A program made the translations under genes and the position numbers. This document shows positions 18,251-28,985 of a DNA stretch of 64,000 nt, in pieces. The notes beneath the pieces are model-generated. The model was not told the origin of the DNA. It saw only the letters and a list, made by a program, of their open reading frames with translations, and did no database searches. Source of the stretch: Gammaproteobacteria bacterium RIFCSPHIGHO2_12_FULL_41_20 (lineage in GTDB: Bacteria > Pseudomonadota > Gammaproteobacteria > DSM-16500); the NCBI GenBank assembly GCA_001801575.1, contig MGYC01000038.1, forward strand, positions 62,001 to 126,000, given 5' to 3'. How positions within the stretch are numbered: position 1 is the stretch's first letter; each line of letters begins with the position of its first letter.

Positions 18251-21091
18251 TTACTCTTTATTTAATAAAGCTTGCATTACCAATTCCGCCTGCTCTTTAA
18301 GATGCAGCGCAAGATAGCCCACAGCTGGCGATGCAGAAGCCGCTCTACCTGCAAAACATAATTTCTGCGCTTTTCCTAATAATGCTAACAACTGTGAACG
18401 TATCGTATCCCATGCTCCTTGATTCTCTGGCTCTTCCTGGCACCAAACCACATCTTTAACATGTTGATAAGAAGTTAAGACCTTTTCTAAACACTGCTCT
18501 GGAAAAGGATATAATTGTTCAATACGCACAATAGCAACGTTATTAAGCTTATCTTTCCTGCGTTTTTCTAACAATTCGTAATAGATTTTCCCCGTGCATA
18601 AAATAAGCCGATCTACTTTCTTAGTATCCAACTCATCTATTTCTGGTATCACCAGTTGAAACTCTCCATCACTTAATGCCGTCAATGGAGAAACAGCTAA
18701 AGGGTGCCGCAATAAACTCTTCGGGGTCATCACAATTAGCGGCTTACGATAAGGACGTATCATCTGTCGACGTAACAGATGAAAGATTTGCGCTGGCGTG
18801 GTTGGTATGCATACTTGCATATTCTGTTGCGCACATAACTGCAAATAACGCTCTAAACGCGCAGAAGAATGCTCTGGACCCATTCCCTCATAACCATGCG
18901 GTAATAACATGGTCAATCCACATAAACGGCCCCATTTTTGTTCACCGGAGCTAATAAACTGATCAATCACCACTTGGGCATTATTAGCAAAATCACCAAA
19001 TTGGGCCTCCCATATGACTAAATTATTGGGTTCTGCTGTAGCATAGCCATACTCAAAAGCAAGTACCGCTTCTTCAGAAAGCAAAGAATCAACTACATTA
19101 ATTTGTGCCTGCTTAGAAGAGATATGGCTGAGTGGAATGTAAATAGCATCGGTGTTTTGATCATGCAATACCGCATGCCTATGTGCAAATGTACCACGGC
19201 AAGCATCTTGACCACACAGCCGAATCGGATATCCCTCATCTAACAGCGTCGCATAGGCCATGGTTTCAGCATAGCCCCAATTGATAGCAAGCTTTTGCTC
19301 TGTCATGTTTTTTTGTGCTTCTAACATTTTTTTTACTTGCGGTTGCAAAGCAAACCCATCTGGCAATTTAGCTAGTTGTTCAGCAATATTCTTTATACGA
19401 GTCAAAGGAACCGCCGTGTTGGCTTTTACATCCCATGCAATATTAAGAAATGGCTCCCATGTAACAGCAAACTCGTAAGAAGAAGTTTTTTCAGCTGTTT
19501 TAACCGCGCGCTCACCGTTATCCAGGGTTTTACGATAAGCATCTACCATCTGTTTTTCAGTCTGCTCATCAATCACACCCTCTTTGACAAGCTTTTTTGC
19601 ATACAGTGAGCATGCCGGTGGCAAAGACTTAATAACCTTGTACATAACTGGTTGTGTAGCAGCAGGTTCATCAGCTTCATTATGACCATGACGACGATAA
19701 CACACTAAATCAATCACCACATCGCGTTTAAACGTCGCACGATAATCTGCAGCAAACTGCGCAACAAACTGCACTGCCTCTGGATCATCGGTATTTACAT
19801 GTAAAATTGGCGCTTCAATCATCTTTGCAACATCAGTACAGTACTGAGTAGAACGCGCATCTTGTGGATTACTCGTAGTAAAACCCACTTGATTATTCAC
19901 GACGATATGAATAGATCCGCCTACCGTAAACCAACGAACTTGGGACATATTAAACACTTCCATAACGACACCTTGACCAGCAAAAGCTGCGTCACCATGA
20001 ATAATGATAGGCATAACTTGCTTTTGTGGAGTATCGCGACGTCGGCGTTGTCTTGCCCGCACGGATCCTTGTACAACAGGCGACACAATTTCTAAATGCG
20101 ATGGATTAAATGCAAGTGCAATATGGATAGTGCCCGCACTAGTGACTACATTAGAAGAATAGCCGAGATGGTATTTCACATCACCTGAGTGGGTTTTCTC
20201 AACACCTTTTCCCTCAAATGCGGCAAAAATAGCCTTTGGTTCTTTTCCTAAAACATTAACCAACACATTCAGACGGCCGCGATGTGCCATGCCAATAATA
20301 ATCTCTTTAACCCCATTATTTGAACTGCGATTAACAATGGTATCTAACAAGGGAACCAAGCTATCTCCGCCTTCCAATGAAAAACGCTTTTGGCCAACAT
20401 ATTTCACGCCTAAATATTTCTCTAAGCCATCCGCTGTAATTAGTCTATCTAAGGTGCGTAGCTTTTCTTGTTTCGTTAACTGATATGTTGCCCATCCCTG
20501 CTCGATACGAGTGCGAGCCCACTCCAACTCTTCGCTACGATTGATATGCATATATTCAAAGCCAATAGAGCCACAATAGACACGGCGTAGCAATTGGTAA
20601 ATTTCATTTAATGTCCCTGAAGTTTTTTGCAGTCCGACAAAGGATCCTACGTCAAAAACAGTATTTAAATCCTCCGCAGTAAATCCATAATAAGCCAATT
20701 CTAATGCTGGATTATATACTCCCTTATAAAGACTTAAGGGATCGATATGTGCTTGTAAATGTCCTACGCGTCGAAAAGCGGAAACAAGCTCTATCACTTT
20801 CTCTTGCTGATGTTCATGGCGTAAATCAATGCTTTGGCCTTGCACAACAAAAGTCTTACCTGCTTCTTTTGCTAACTGCAAAAATTGCGCACGCACAGCT
20901 GCATGAGATACATCACCTTGTTGCCGCGGAATTTGCTGAGTAAGTTTATCAAAAAAGGCTCGCCATTCCACTGCCAGAGTATCAGGGTGAGTCAAATAGG
21001 TTTCATATAAACCCTCAAGATAAGCTTCATTGCCAGAGGCGAGATAAGAATCCCGCCACAAATCTTGCATTGTTTTGAGTTGAGTTTGCAT
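18251..21091 (-). CDS. sucA: 2-oxoglutarate dehydrogenase E1
   Basis: 946-residue thiamine-diphosphate-dependent E1 that decarboxylates 2-oxoglutarate and transfers the succinyl group to SucB. The N-terminal [16 protein letters not shown] segment is typical. The ThDP/metal motif reads [17 protein letters not shown], and the substrate-binding [14 protein letters not shown] block is present. Full length. It starts 23 bases after the sdhB stop, so sdh and suc genes form one transcription unit as in E. coli. Confidence 0.97.
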   Translation of the reverse strand: MQTQLKTMQDLWRDSYLASGNEAYLEGLYETYLTHPDTLAVEWRAFFDKLTQQIPRQQGDVSHAAVRAQFLQLAKEAGKTFVVQGQSIDLRHEHQQEKVIELVSAFRRVGHLQAHIDPLSLYKGVYNPALELAYYGFTAEDLNTVFDVGSFVGLQKTSGTLNEIYQLLRRVYCGSIGFEYMHINRSEELEWARTRIEQGWATYQLTKQEKLRTLDRLITADGLEKYLGVKYVGQKRFSLEGGDSLVPLLDTIVNRSSNNGVKEIIIGMAHRGRLNVLVNVLGKEPKAIFAAFEGKGVEKTHSGDVKYHLGYSSNVVTSAGTIHIALAFNPSHLEIVSPVVQGSVRARQRRRRDTPQKQVMPIIIHGDAAFAGQGVVMEVFNMSQVRWFTVGGSIHIVVNNQVGFTTSNPQDARSTQYCTDVAKMIEAPILHVNTDDPEAVQFVAQFAADYRATFKRDVVIDLVCYRRHGHNEADEPAATQPVMYKVIKSLPPACSLYAKKLVKEGVIDEQTEKQMVDAYRKTLDNGERAVKTAEKTSSYEFAVTWEPFLNIAWDVKANTAVPLTRIKNIAEQLAKLPDGFALQPQVKKMLEAQKNMTEQKLAINWGYAETMAYATLLDEGYPIRLCGQDACRGTFAHRHAVLHDQNTDAIYIPLSHISSKQAQINVVDSLLSEEAVLAFEYGYATAEPNNLVIWEAQFGDFANNAQVVIDQFISSGEQKWGRLCGLTMLLPHGYEGMGPEHSSARLERYLQLCAQQNMQVCIPTTPAQIFHLLRRQMIRPYRKPLIVMTPKSLLRHPLAVSPLTALSDGEFQLVIPEIDELDTKKVDRLILCTGKIYYELLEKRRKDKLNNVAIVRIEQLYPFPEQCLEKVLTSYQHVKDVVWCQEEPENQGAWDTIRSQLLALLGKAQKLCFAGRAASASPAVGYLALHLKEQAELVMQALLNKE

Positions 21092-21114
21092 ATTATTCTC
21101 TAACCATCGTTACT

Positions 21115-21816
21115 TTACACCGATTTTTTTAACATTAACTCTTTAATGTGATTAATTGCCTTAGTCGGATTCAAACTCTTTGGGCACACATCCACGCAAT
21201 TCATAATGCCACGGCAACGAAATACGCTAAATGGGTCGGTCAAATCAGCCAAACGCGCTTCCTTTTCTGTATCACGACTATCAACAATAAATCGATAGGC
21301 CTGCAATAAGGCAGCAGGGCCCATAAACTTATCTGGATTCCACCAAAAAGAAGGGCAAGATGTAGTACAACAGGCGCATAAAATACATTCATATAACCCA
21401 TCTAATTTTGCTCTATCTTCGGGTGATTGCAAGCGCTCTTTCGCAGGAGTAACGTCGCGATTCTGTAAGTATGGCTTGGCTTTTTCATACTGTTCATAAA
21501 ACTGTGTCATGTCTACAACCAAATCTCGAATAACTGGTAATCCTGGTAATGGGCGAACAATAACCGGCTCTTTTAAAGCAGAAAGGTGCGCAGTACAAGC
21601 TAAACCATTTTTACCATTAATATTCATACCATCTGAACCACACACACCTTCGCGACATGAACGACGCAACGTTAGTGTTTCATCGTAATTATTTTTAATT
21701 GCTAATAAGGCATCCAGTAACATATGACAATTATATGCATCCGTATCAATGGTAAACTCCTGCATATAAGGTTTTGCATCCACTTCCGGGTTATAACGAT
21801 AAATAGAAAAGCGCAT
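21115..21816 (-). CDS. sdhB: Succinate dehydrogenase iron-sulphur subunit
   Basis: 233-residue SdhB that carries electrons from SdhA to the membrane anchor. The [2Fe-2S] ligands are in RRSCREGVCGSDGMNI and GLACTAH. The [4Fe-4S] and [3Fe-4S] ligands are in ECILCACCTTSCP and FRCRGIMNCVDVCPKSLNP. GAGGA lies before ATG. It starts 11 bases after sdhA. Confidence 0.97.
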   Translation of the reverse strand: MRFSIYRYNPEVDAKPYMQEFTIDTDAYNCHMLLDALLAIKNNYDETLTLRRSCREGVCGSDGMNINGKNGLACTAHLSALKEPVIVRPLPGLPVIRDLVVDMTQFYEQYEKAKPYLQNRDVTPAKERLQSPEDRAKLDGLYECILCACCTTSCPSFWWNPDKFMGPAALLQAYRFIVDSRDTEKEARLADLTDPFSVFRCRGIMNCVDVCPKSLNPTKAINHIKELMLKKSV

Positions 21817-21827
21817 AGGATTCCTCT

Positions 21828-23591
21828 TTAATGTTCTCGTTCTTTCAATTTAATCGGCTCCACCAAGCGTGGATGGTTATTAACAGCTCGAAACCCAATA
21901 TGGCCATCCATAAAATACAATGAATGCTTTAACCAATTTTTATCATCTCGATTAGGGTAATCGTAACGAGAGTGCGCGCCGCGACTTTCCTTTCTTGCAT
22001 CAGCAAGATAAGCGGTAGCGATAGCTGTAGCCATGAGATTATCTAATTCCAATGCTTCAATGCGCGTAGTATTAAAACACTGACTTTTATCCTTAATGCA
22101 AGCATATTGTAATCGATCTTGTAACTCTTCTAACTTAACAAATCCTTCCTTCATGTGCTCTGCAGTACGGAAAACACCAAAATCATCCTGCATAATTTTC
22201 TGCAAAGCAATACGAATCTCTTCTACGCTCTCACCCTTTTCATTGGTATTCCATCGGTTTAAGCGAGCTAGCGCAGCATCTAGATCAGCGGGTAATGGAT
22301 CATAAAAAGGTAATTGCCCTTCGACTACACTTTGCTTCACATGCAATCCAGACGCACGACCAAATACAACTAAATCCAATAAGGAATTGGCGCCCAAACG
22401 ATTAGCACCATGCACAGAAACGCAAGCACACTCGCCAACAGCATACAGACCTGCTACCACGTAATCACTGCCGTCTGAGTTAATCGCTAAAGCTTGTCCG
22501 TGAATATTAGTTGGAACACCGCCCATTAAATAATGGCAAGTGGGCACAACTGGAATAGGATTTTGCATGGGATCTACGCCAGAAAAAGTAATAGCCAACT
22601 CACGGATACCCGGTAAACGCGTTTTAATAATATCATCACCTAAATGATCTAACTTTAACAGTACATGGTCACCTTTAGGACCACAGCCACGTCCTTCACG
22701 TATCTCAACGGCGGAACAACGTGATACCACATCTCGACAGGATAAATCCTTCAGGTGAGGAGCATAACGCTCCATATAACGTTCGCCATTTTTATTAATA
22801 AGATACCCGCCTTCTCCACGTACTCCCTCTGTAACCAGAATACCTGCTCCATAGATTCCAGTAGGATGAAATTGCCAAAATTCCATGTCTTGTAAAGGCA
22901 GACCAGCCCGTAAAGCCATCCCAAAGCCATCGCCAGTATTAATATGCGCATTGGTAGTAGATTGATAAATACGACCCGCCCCGCCAGTAGCAAGAATAGT
23001 CGCGCGTGCTTTAAAGAAAACCACCTCGCCTGTCTCAATAGAAATAGCAGTCACACCCGCAATATTACCGCCTGATTTAACTAGATCAATAGCAAACCAC
23101 TCATTAAAAAACTGTGTCTTGGCTTCTACATTCTTTTGATAAAGAGTATGCAACATGGCATGCCCCGTACGATCAGCTACCGCGCAAGTACGGTGCGCTT
23201 GTGCTCCACCATAATTGCGGGTTGCACCACCAAAAGCACGCTGATAAATCTTGCCATCGTTGCGTCGAGAAAATGGCATGCCCATATGCTCAAGCTCATA
23301 AATAACTTGTGGTGCATGCTCACACATATATTCAATCGCTTCTTGATCCCCCAAAAAATCGGAGCCCACCACCGTATCATACATGTGCCAGCGCCAATCA
23401 TCGTCTGCTTCTGTGTTGCCTAATGCAGCATTAATACCACCCTGTGCCGAGACAGTATGCGAACGCGTAGGAAAAACTTTAGTAATCACTGCAACCTGTA
23501 ATCCCGACTGTCCTAATTCTAAAGCTGCACGCAGCCCTGCTCCACCGCCACCAATAATAACGCTATCAAATACCTGCGTTGCTACCTTCAT
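21828..23591 (-). CDS. sdhA: Succinate dehydrogenase flavoprotein subunit
   Basis: 587-residue SdhA that oxidises succinate to fumarate. The FAD dinucleotide loop is [16 protein letters not shown], and the His that binds FAD covalently is in [17 protein letters not shown]. The substrate region [15 protein letters not shown] and the catalytic Arg region are intact. It begins three bases after the sdhD stop, with GGAGTG in the end of sdhD as ribosome-binding site. Confidence 0.97.
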   Translation of the reverse strand: MKVATQVFDSVIIGGGGAGLRAALELGQSGLQVAVITKVFPTRSHTVSAQGGINAALGNTEADDDWRWHMYDTVVGSDFLGDQEAIEYMCEHAPQVIYELEHMGMPFSRRNDGKIYQRAFGGATRNYGGAQAHRTCAVADRTGHAMLHTLYQKNVEAKTQFFNEWFAIDLVKSGGNIAGVTAISIETGEVVFFKARATILATGGAGRIYQSTTNAHINTGDGFGMALRAGLPLQDMEFWQFHPTGIYGAGILVTEGVRGEGGYLINKNGERYMERYAPHLKDLSCRDVVSRCSAVEIREGRGCGPKGDHVLLKLDHLGDDIIKTRLPGIRELAITFSGVDPMQNPIPVVPTCHYLMGGVPTNIHGQALAINSDGSDYVVAGLYAVGECACVSVHGANRLGANSLLDLVVFGRASGLHVKQSVVEGQLPFYDPLPADLDAALARLNRWNTNEKGESVEEIRIALQKIMQDDFGVFRTAEHMKEGFVKLEELQDRLQYACIKDKSQCFNTTRIEALELDNLMATAIATAYLADARKESRGAHSRYDYPNRDDKNWLKHSLYFMDGHIGFRAVNNHPRLVEPIKLKEREH

Positions 23592-23594
23592 TAA

Positions 23595-23942
23595 TCAAAC
23601 ACTCCATAAAATAAAAAATGCCCAGAAAAAACAGGCAAGTAACGCAAAGAAAATCAAAATATCTAAAACTAGCCGTATGGCGTAAGGCTTCACATAATCC
23701 GTCACTATTGTCCAAACACCTACCCAGGCATGTAATAGCATGGACAAGAAAAACAGTAGCGTGGCTATTTTCATCCAAAGGTGGGTAAATAATCCATGCC
23801 ATTCCGCATAAGACAAGTCTGGATGCAATACAAAATAACCCACTAGCCCTATCGAATAAATGGCGATAGCAATGGCAGATACACGCTGATGCAACCAATC
23901 ACGCAATCCTTGATGACTGGTACTTAATACTGTTTTCACCAT
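23595..23942 (-). CDS. sdhD: Succinate dehydrogenase membrane anchor D
   Basis: 115-residue anchor subunit with three membrane helices. The heme b ligand region reads LHAWVGVWTIVTDYVKP, the SdhD signature. The frame is open far upstream (to 24134), but that part overlaps sdhC and has no family similarity. ATG 23942 has AGGGG seven bases upstream and overlaps the sdhC stop by seven bases, so it is chosen; ATG 23948 is the alternative. With SdhC it binds heme and ubiquinone. Confidence 0.93.
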   Translation of the reverse strand: MVKTVLSTSHQGLRDWLHQRVSAIAIAIYSIGLVGYFVLHPDLSYAEWHGLFTHLWMKIATLLFFLSMLLHAWVGVWTIVTDYVKPYAIRLVLDILIFFALLACFFWAFFILWSV

Positions 23943-24310
23943 AACCATACCCCTGCCAGAACAGCTAATAATACTGTAATCCCCATAGTTAACCATGCTG
24001 TAAAACGACTGCTTTGTAATTCTTCCCCTATATGCACATCCATGAGTAAATGGCGTACCCCTGCAACCAAATGATACCAAAATGGAATTAATAATAACCA
24101 CAAAGTGAATTTCCACAATGGTGAGGATAGCCACCGTTGAATTAGATCGAATGTGTCTGGCGAACTAATAGATAAACCCCATATCCAAATTAATACAGGT
24201 ATAAAAAGAAACAAGGCAAAACCAGAAACACGATGAAAAATGGAAGCAATGGCAGGAATTGGAAAATGGATGGTAAAGAGATTAAGGTTCTTAGGTCTGT
24301 GAATAGTCAC
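23936..24310 (-). CDS. sdhC: Succinate dehydrogenase cytochrome b556 subunit
   Basis: 124-residue SdhC with three membrane helices. The N-terminal RPKNLNLFTIHFPIPAIAS leads to the SIFHRVSG signature with the quinone-site Ser/Arg; the heme His is in YHLVAGVRHLLMD. Translation uses GTG at 24310, preceded by GGGAAAAACA; no in-frame ATG fits. It is the first gene of the leftward sdhCDAB-sucABCD-serS-upp run. Confidence 0.93.
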   Translation of the reverse strand: MTIHRPKNLNLFTIHFPIPAIASIFHRVSGFALFLFIPVLIWIWGLSISSPDTFDLIQRWLSSPLWKFTLWLLLIPFWYHLVAGVRHLLMDVHIGEELQSSRFTAWLTMGITVLLAVLAGVWLW

Positions 24311-24358
24311 TGTTTTTCCCTTTCTCCATGTTTTAAATTACTGAAAGTAATATCTTTA

Positions 24359-24387
24359 ATTATATTCCTGAATACAAGGCAAATCAA
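24359..24387 (-). promoter_or_regulatory. Predicted sigma-70 promoter of the sdh-suc operon
   Basis: On the minus strand, TTGATT (24387-24382) and a perfect TATAAT (24364-24359) are separated by 17 bases, about 50 bases before the sdhC GTG. The MITE-like element begins only about 20 bases upstream of the -35, so regulator sites further upstream would have been displaced by it. Confidence 0.65.
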
Positions 24388-24405
24388 ACAGATAGGCAAC
24401 TGGAG

Positions 24406-24581
24406 TGGCTTTGTTGCATAATTCGTCATCGCGAGCTCGCAAAGCGAGCGTGGCGATCCAGAAAAACAGCTAATTTTATGGATACACCTATGGATACACC
24501 TATTTTCTGGATTGCTTCGGCCATTGTAACGGCCTCGCAATGACGATTTTTGTGTAGAAAATGATTTATGCAACAACGCCA
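24406..24581. mobile_element. MITE-like element between sdhC and gltA
   Basis: Terminal inverted repeats GGCTTTGTTGCATAA (24407-24421) and TTATGCAACAACGCC (24566-24580) differ at one of 15 positions. The flanks carry a direct repeat, AACTGGAG (24398-24405 and 24581-24588), consistent with a 7-8 bp target duplication. Inside is a second palindrome, CGTCATCGCGAG (24424-24435) with CTCGCAATGACG (24534-24545), and a 12-bp tandem duplication TATGGATACACC at 24477-24500. No transposase. It occupies most of the 436-bp gap between sdhC and gltA; apart from the two promoters I see nothing else there. Confidence 0.8.
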
Positions 24582-24680
24582 ACTGGAGCTTCATCGGATA
24601 AGCATGAATTTTTTAACAAAATATAATGTTTTGACAAATAAAAGCCCTCTTTTCCTTGCGATCACTATCATTACTTGTGT

Positions 24681-24710
24681 TTGAATTGCTTGTTTTTTAT
24701 AGTGTTATAA
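24681..24710 (+). promoter_or_regulatory. Possible gltA promoter
   Basis: TTGAAT (24681-24686) and TTATAA (24705-24710) are spaced by 18 bases, 36 bases before the gltA ATG. A better -35 match, TTGACA at 24631-24636, has no -10 at the right distance. Confidence 0.4.
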
Positions 24711-24746
24711 ATTGGCATAAGAGTCCTTGAGCAGCGGAGAACATTC

Positions 24747-26033
24747 ATGGACAAGAAAAAAGCGGTTCTGCACATTGGTGATCAAAAAATAGACTTTGAT
24801 ATCCTATCTGGCACCTTGGGGTATGATGTAATCGATGTAAGTTCTTTGAGCAAACATGATTATTTTACCTATGACCCAGGATTTCTTTCTACTGCCGCTT
24901 GCGAATCAAAAATCACCTATATTGATGGGGAAAAAGGTATTCTACTTTATCGTGGCTATCCTATCGATCAACTAGCAAAACATTCTACTTTTCTTGAAGT
25001 ATGCTACCTATTGCTCAATGGTGAACTACCCTCAAAAGAACAATATGCTGAATTCAGCAAGGCGGTCACACACCACTCACTGATCCACGAACAAATTCGT
25101 AATTTTTTTAATGGGTTTCGCCGCGATGCGCATCCTATGGCAGTAATGGTGGGGGTGGTTGGTGCATTATCTGCTTTTTATCACGATAGATTAGACATTA
25201 AAAACCCAGAGCATCGAAAAACCTGCGCCTTACGCTTAGTCGCAAAAATGCCAACGATTGCTGCTATGTGTTACAAATACTCGATTGGCCAGCCATTTAT
25301 GCCCCCACAAAATCGGTTATCTTACGCGGGCAATTATTTACATATGATGTTTGCAACACCCTGTGAAGAAACTGTACCCAATCCTGTCTTGGTACGTGCG
25401 TTAGATCGCATCTTTATTTTGCATGCAGATCACGAACAAAATGCCTCCACTTCCACCGTCCGTTTAGCGGGTTCTACTGGAGCTAATCCTTATGCTTGTA
25501 TTTCAGCTGGCATAGGTGCTTTATGGGGCCCTGCTCATGGTGGAGCAAATGAAGCAGTTTTAAATATGCTGCATGAAATTGGTGATGTATCAAAAATTGA
25601 TAAATTCATTGCTCGTGCAAAAAATCCCAAAGATTCTTTTCGCCTCATGGGATTTGGTCATCGTGTTTATAAGAATTATGACCCACGTGCCAAAGTCATG
25701 CGCGAAACATGTCATGAGGTACTCGAGGCTCTAGGTGCACATAACGATCCTATATTTAAGCTAGCAATGGCATTGGAGAAAATAGCATTAGAAGATGATT
25801 ATTTTGTTGAAAAGAAATTGTATCCAAATGTAGATTTTTATTCAGGTATTACTTTAAGCGCTCTTGGTATCCCCACAAATATGTTTACCGTGATTTTTGC
25901 CTTAGCAAGAACTATTGGTTGGGTTGCACATTGGAATGAAATGATTAGCAGCCCATACCGATTAGGAAGACCACGACAGCTTTATACTGGCCCAACCGAA
26001 CGACCCTATGTAGTCATCAACAATAGACCTTAG
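24747..26033 (+). CDS. gltA: Citrate synthase
   Basis: 428-residue citrate synthase, condensing oxaloacetate and acetyl-CoA. It has the extended N-terminal domain of the NADH-sensitive hexameric type II enzymes of gammaproteobacteria. Catalytic residues lie in [12 protein letters not shown] and [14 protein letters not shown], with the Asp near [25 protein letters not shown] stands seven bases before ATG. It is divergent from the sdh-suc operon. Confidence 0.97.
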   Translation: MDKKKAVLHIGDQKIDFDILSGTLGYDVIDVSSLSKHDYFTYDPGFLSTAACESKITYIDGEKGILLYRGYPIDQLAKHSTFLEVCYLLLNGELPSKEQYAEFSKAVTHHSLIHEQIRNFFNGFRRDAHPMAVMVGVVGALSAFYHDRLDIKNPEHRKTCALRLVAKMPTIAAMCYKYSIGQPFMPPQNRLSYAGNYLHMMFATPCEETVPNPVLVRALDRIFILHADHEQNASTSTVRLAGSTGANPYACISAGIGALWGPAHGGANEAVLNMLHEIGDVSKIDKFIARAKNPKDSFRLMGFGHRVYKNYDPRAKVMRETCHEVLEALGAHNDPIFKLAMALEKIALEDDYFVEKKLYPNVDFYSGITLSALGIPTNMFTVIFALARTIGWVAHWNEMISSPYRLGRPRQLYTGPTERPYVVINNRP

Positions 26034-26152
26034 AACCAGGATAACCCCATCGGATAGATAAGCATAAAAGCACAATGGCTCTTTTTTTCCCCGCGGCTGG
26101 GGACAGGCTGCTTCTAGCCTCCTGTCGCTTTGGTCGAGGTTTGAAAAGAAGT

Positions 26153-27220
26153 CTAATAAACCACGTCTAACATGACGCTTGCTTGAATATAACGAGGTAA
26201 TGTAGCAACGCAATTTTTTAAGCATTGTAAAGGCTGAGCATGAATATTTTTCTGAATAAACTCTTCAAGCTTTTCTTTAGGAGTATCGGCAATCAGCTTA
26301 GCAATAGCTTGAGTTGCCCATTCCTGTTCCGGATACTGCATCAACAAATAAGCAAACAACAAGGCCACTTCCAGCATCGGTAAAATCAATATGGCTGGTA
26401 AATTCTTTTCTATTAATAATTGAGCCGTATAAATAATATCCACTACCGCATGCTTGACTAAAAATCCGGCTTCCCATTGCTGATGCTCTATTCCTTGACG
26501 TAAGGTCACTTCCCACTGCCTAGTTCCACCCGCTCCTTGATTTAAAAAGTCAAAAAACTCTACTTGTGTTACATCAAGGTGGTGCAATTGAAAAACGTTT
26601 TTATGTAACGTCGCTGCCAAACTAATACCCAGCAATCCATGAAACACCATAAGATGTCCAATGAGTTTTACAGCCGTGGCAGCAATAATATCCGGACCAA
26701 AGTATTTAGGTACACCTAATAATTGCAACATCGGTTGTAATCGCTGGAAAAGCACCTCATCGCCACTCGCCAAAATTAACATTTTAGCTAGTTGCGCACC
26801 CTTTGCTCCGCCAGTTAATGGATAATTAACATACTGCACGCCATACTGCTGACAATACTGATGCGTAACTTTCACAAATTCCGTACTAACTGTAGACATG
26901 TGCAAAATAAAATATTGTCGATTTTTGTGGATAGTATGTAATAAAGGTATTAATTCCTGAAAAATCTGCTGATCATCACCATTTTTACCTGCACAAATCA
27001 CAATACCGTCAAACTCCCCATCGCTGATGAGCTGAGGTACTGACGACACCAATTGTGCACCATGTTGCAACCATGCTTGTCGAGATTGACTACGAAACTC
27101 TCCCTCCCCGCCCCTATCATGCACGCGCAGAAAATGTGCCTCAGGACGACTCCGCAAATGTACTGCAGCTGGAGCCAACATCCTGCCAAGACCGCCCATG
27201 GCTAGTAAGCGTAATGTCAT
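26153..27220 (-). CDS. NAD(P)-binding 3-hydroxyisobutyrate dehydrogenase-like protein
   Basis: 355-residue protein resembling the beta-hydroxyacid dehydrogenase family. An N-terminal Rossmann region contains MGGLGRMLA in place of the usual GxGxMG, followed by the substrate-type segment YVNYPLTGGAKGAQLAKM (family form: DAPVSGG...A..G.L). The C-terminal part is all-helical; GHLMVFHGLLGIS replaces the usual catalytic Lys helix (G..K..NN), with Lys seen just before it in AVKLIGH. The substrate is unknown, and the altered motifs make activity uncertain. The open frame begins at a TTG inside the upstream gene's stop region; ATG 27220 is more likely. Four bases separate it from the outer-membrane protein gene. 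Confidence 0.65.
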   Translation of the reverse strand: MTLRLLAMGGLGRMLAPAAVHLRSRPEAHFLRVHDRGGEGEFRSQSRQAWLQHGAQLVSSVPQLISDGEFDGIVICAGKNGDDQQIFQELIPLLHTIHKNRQYFILHMSTVSTEFVKVTHQYCQQYGVQYVNYPLTGGAKGAQLAKMLILASGDEVLFQRLQPMLQLLGVPKYFGPDIIAATAVKLIGHLMVFHGLLGISLAATLHKNVFQLHHLDVTQVEFFDFLNQGAGGTRQWEVTLRQGIEHQQWEAGFLVKHAVVDIIYTAQLLIEKNLPAILILPMLEVALLFAYLLMQYPEQEWATQAIAKLIADTPKEKLEEFIQKNIHAQPLQCLKNCVATLPRYIQASVMLDVVY

Positions 27221-27224
27221 AGAC

Positions 27225-27749
27225 TTACCCAATTAAAAAACTAATCCCAAAGCTAACAAGCACATCATTTTCACTACCAACAAAAGTATATAAATCTCGT
27301 ATATCCGCACGCAACGCCACCATTTTATCTGCAAATAATTGCGCGCCAATCCCTAAATTAGCATTCATCTGCTGCCGGCTATCTAAACCATTCGGTTTTA
27401 AACTTGTCAGACCAATACCGCCCAATAAATAAGGCTCTAAAAATTTCCATGGGATAGTTCGATATAACCCATCTAGTAAATATAAAGTACCATGCACCCC
27501 TTGATTACCACTAGCTTTAGAGTTGGTATTTATCATGCCGGCAGAAAATTCCAGCGCTAGCTTTTCATCAAAATTATAAGCTAAAGCCAAACTAGGTAAA
27601 ACAGTATTATCTAAATTACGGCGAGAAGAAAAAAATTCATACCAAACACCTGGGGTTAAAGTAAAAACTCCAGGTTTATTTTGCGCAAATACCGTAGAGA
27701 ATGGAAATAACAAGATGAAAAGTAACCACCATAATGTCATTTTTTTCAT
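27225..27749 (-). CDS. Outer-membrane beta-barrel protein (OmpA-like)
   Basis: 174-residue protein with a signal peptide (MTLWWLLFILLFPFSTVFA, cut before QNKPG). The rest alternates polar and hydrophobic residues as in an eight-stranded barrel (LEFSAGMINT, PYLLGGIGLTSL, MVALRADIRDLYTF). It ends with LVSFGISFLIG, near the aromatic-ended terminal strand of outer-membrane proteins but without a final Phe. It matches the OmpA/OprF N-terminal barrel type without the peptidoglycan-binding domain. It is co-directional with the dehydrogenase-like gene downstream. Confidence 0.72.
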   Translation of the reverse strand: MKKMTLWWLLFILLFPFSTVFAQNKPGVFTLTPGVWYEFFSSRRNLDNTVLPSLALAYNFDEKLALEFSAGMINTNSKASGNQGVHGTLYLLDGLYRTIPWKFLEPYLLGGIGLTSLKPNGLDSRQQMNANLGIGAQLFADKMVALRADIRDLYTFVGSENDVLVSFGISFLIG

Positions 27750-27871
27750 TTGATTTGTTCCTAAGTATTGTTGATTATTACAGCTTGAGTAACTAGTACC
27801 TCTTGCACATCGGCAAACGATGTTAGCACGAATATATGCGCAATTACATCTTAAAATACGAGAATTTAACC

Positions 27872-28903
27872 TTAAGACTGGTACAATTTACTATCTTGGT
27901 AAGACTTATAAAAGTATCGTACCCATACCATAATTAACGCTGCTACTGGTAAAGCCAGTAATACCCCTACAAACCCAAACAAACTACCGCCAGCAAGAAC
28001 CGCAAAGATCACAGCAACAGGATGCAAACCAATCCGATTACCCACTAATTTTGGTGTTAGAAATACATTATCAATAACGTGTGCGATCAGAAATACTAGC
28101 CACACCAATAGCATCGCAGATGTCATACCAAACTGCATGAAAGCAGCGATACTTGCAGCAATGATGCCAACAGTAAATCCTAGATAAGGCACAATACTAA
28201 GTATGCCGGCTGTTAATCCAATCAGTAGCCCGATTTGTAATCCTACCGCTGCTAGGCCCGCAGCATACACCACGCATAAAACTAACATCACTAGCAACTG
28301 GCCACGAAAGAATGCACTGAGTACTTCGTGGCATTCCACAACCAACTTCACCACAGTAGGTTCAAGATGACGTGGCAAGGTATTACGCAATCCCTGCAAT
28401 AACACACTCCAGTCACATAATAAATAAAACGTGACTACAGGAACTAAAATAAGATTCATGAGTGCAGCAACAAACCGCATCCCTGAATGCAACATGGTTT
28501 TAAATAACCATGCAGCGATTCCCCCTGCCTTATCCCAGTTTTCTGTTAATACGGTTTTAATGGCATCAATATTAATAGCCTCACTATCCAAGTGAAAAGT
28601 CGTTTTTAGCCATACAATCATCCCAGGAATTAAATTAACTAAAGTAATAATTTGCTCTTCAATTAATGGTGTAACTAGCAAAAAGAGTAATACGATGACA
28701 CCGAACAAAATAGCAAAGGTGATAATGATACTAAGCAACCTCGGCACCTTGAAAGCAACGAATTGCTTCACCAGTGGATTAACTAGATAGGCTAATAATG
28801 CCCCCATTAAAAAAGGAGAAAGAATAGGAGCCAATAAATGCAGGACACCGAAAAAAAGCATCACTATAACAAGAATAAAAAACTTTTCGCTTAGTTGCTG
28901 CAT
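27872..28903 (-). CDS. AI-2E/PerM-family transporter
   Basis: 343-residue membrane protein of the AI-2E (UPF0118) family, which includes PerM, YdiK and TqsA. About eight helices. The family block near the end, DNVFLTPKLVGNRIGLHPVAVIFAVLAGG (here DNVFLTPKLVG and LHPVAVIFAVL), is clear. Physiological substrates in this family vary, including autoinducer-2 export and Na+/H+ antiport, so none is assigned. ATG 28903 follows AGAGGG by six bases; the frame extends seven codons further upstream. Confidence 0.85.
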   Translation of the reverse strand: MQQLSEKFFILVIVMLFFGVLHLLAPILSPFLMGALLAYLVNPLVKQFVAFKVPRLLSIIITFAILFGVIVLLFLLVTPLIEEQIITLVNLIPGMIVWLKTTFHLDSEAINIDAIKTVLTENWDKAGGIAAWLFKTMLHSGMRFVAALMNLILVPVVTFYLLCDWSVLLQGLRNTLPRHLEPTVVKLVVECHEVLSAFFRGQLLVMLVLCVVYAAGLAAVGLQIGLLIGLTAGILSIVPYLGFTVGIIAASIAAFMQFGMTSAMLLVWLVFLIAHVIDNVFLTPKLVGNRIGLHPVAVIFAVLAGGSLFGFVGVLLALPVAALIMVWVRYFYKSYQDSKLYQS

Positions 28904-28985
28904 AGCGAGCCCTCTCATATACATAAATTTTCAATTTTCTAATTAACCTCATTACAAATGCAAGGGAGGATTCGTGAACCCCATC

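Noticed and set aside
23949-24134. N-terminal extension of sdhD
   Set aside because: It overlaps sdhC in another frame, has no similarity to SdhD, and lies upstream of the AGGGG ribosome-binding site.
26040-26150. GC-rich inverted repeats (CCCC/GGGG, GACAGG/CCTGTC) as a gltA terminator
   Set aside because: The T run precedes the hairpins on the gltA strand, and there is no T run after them on either strand, so intrinsic termination is not supported.
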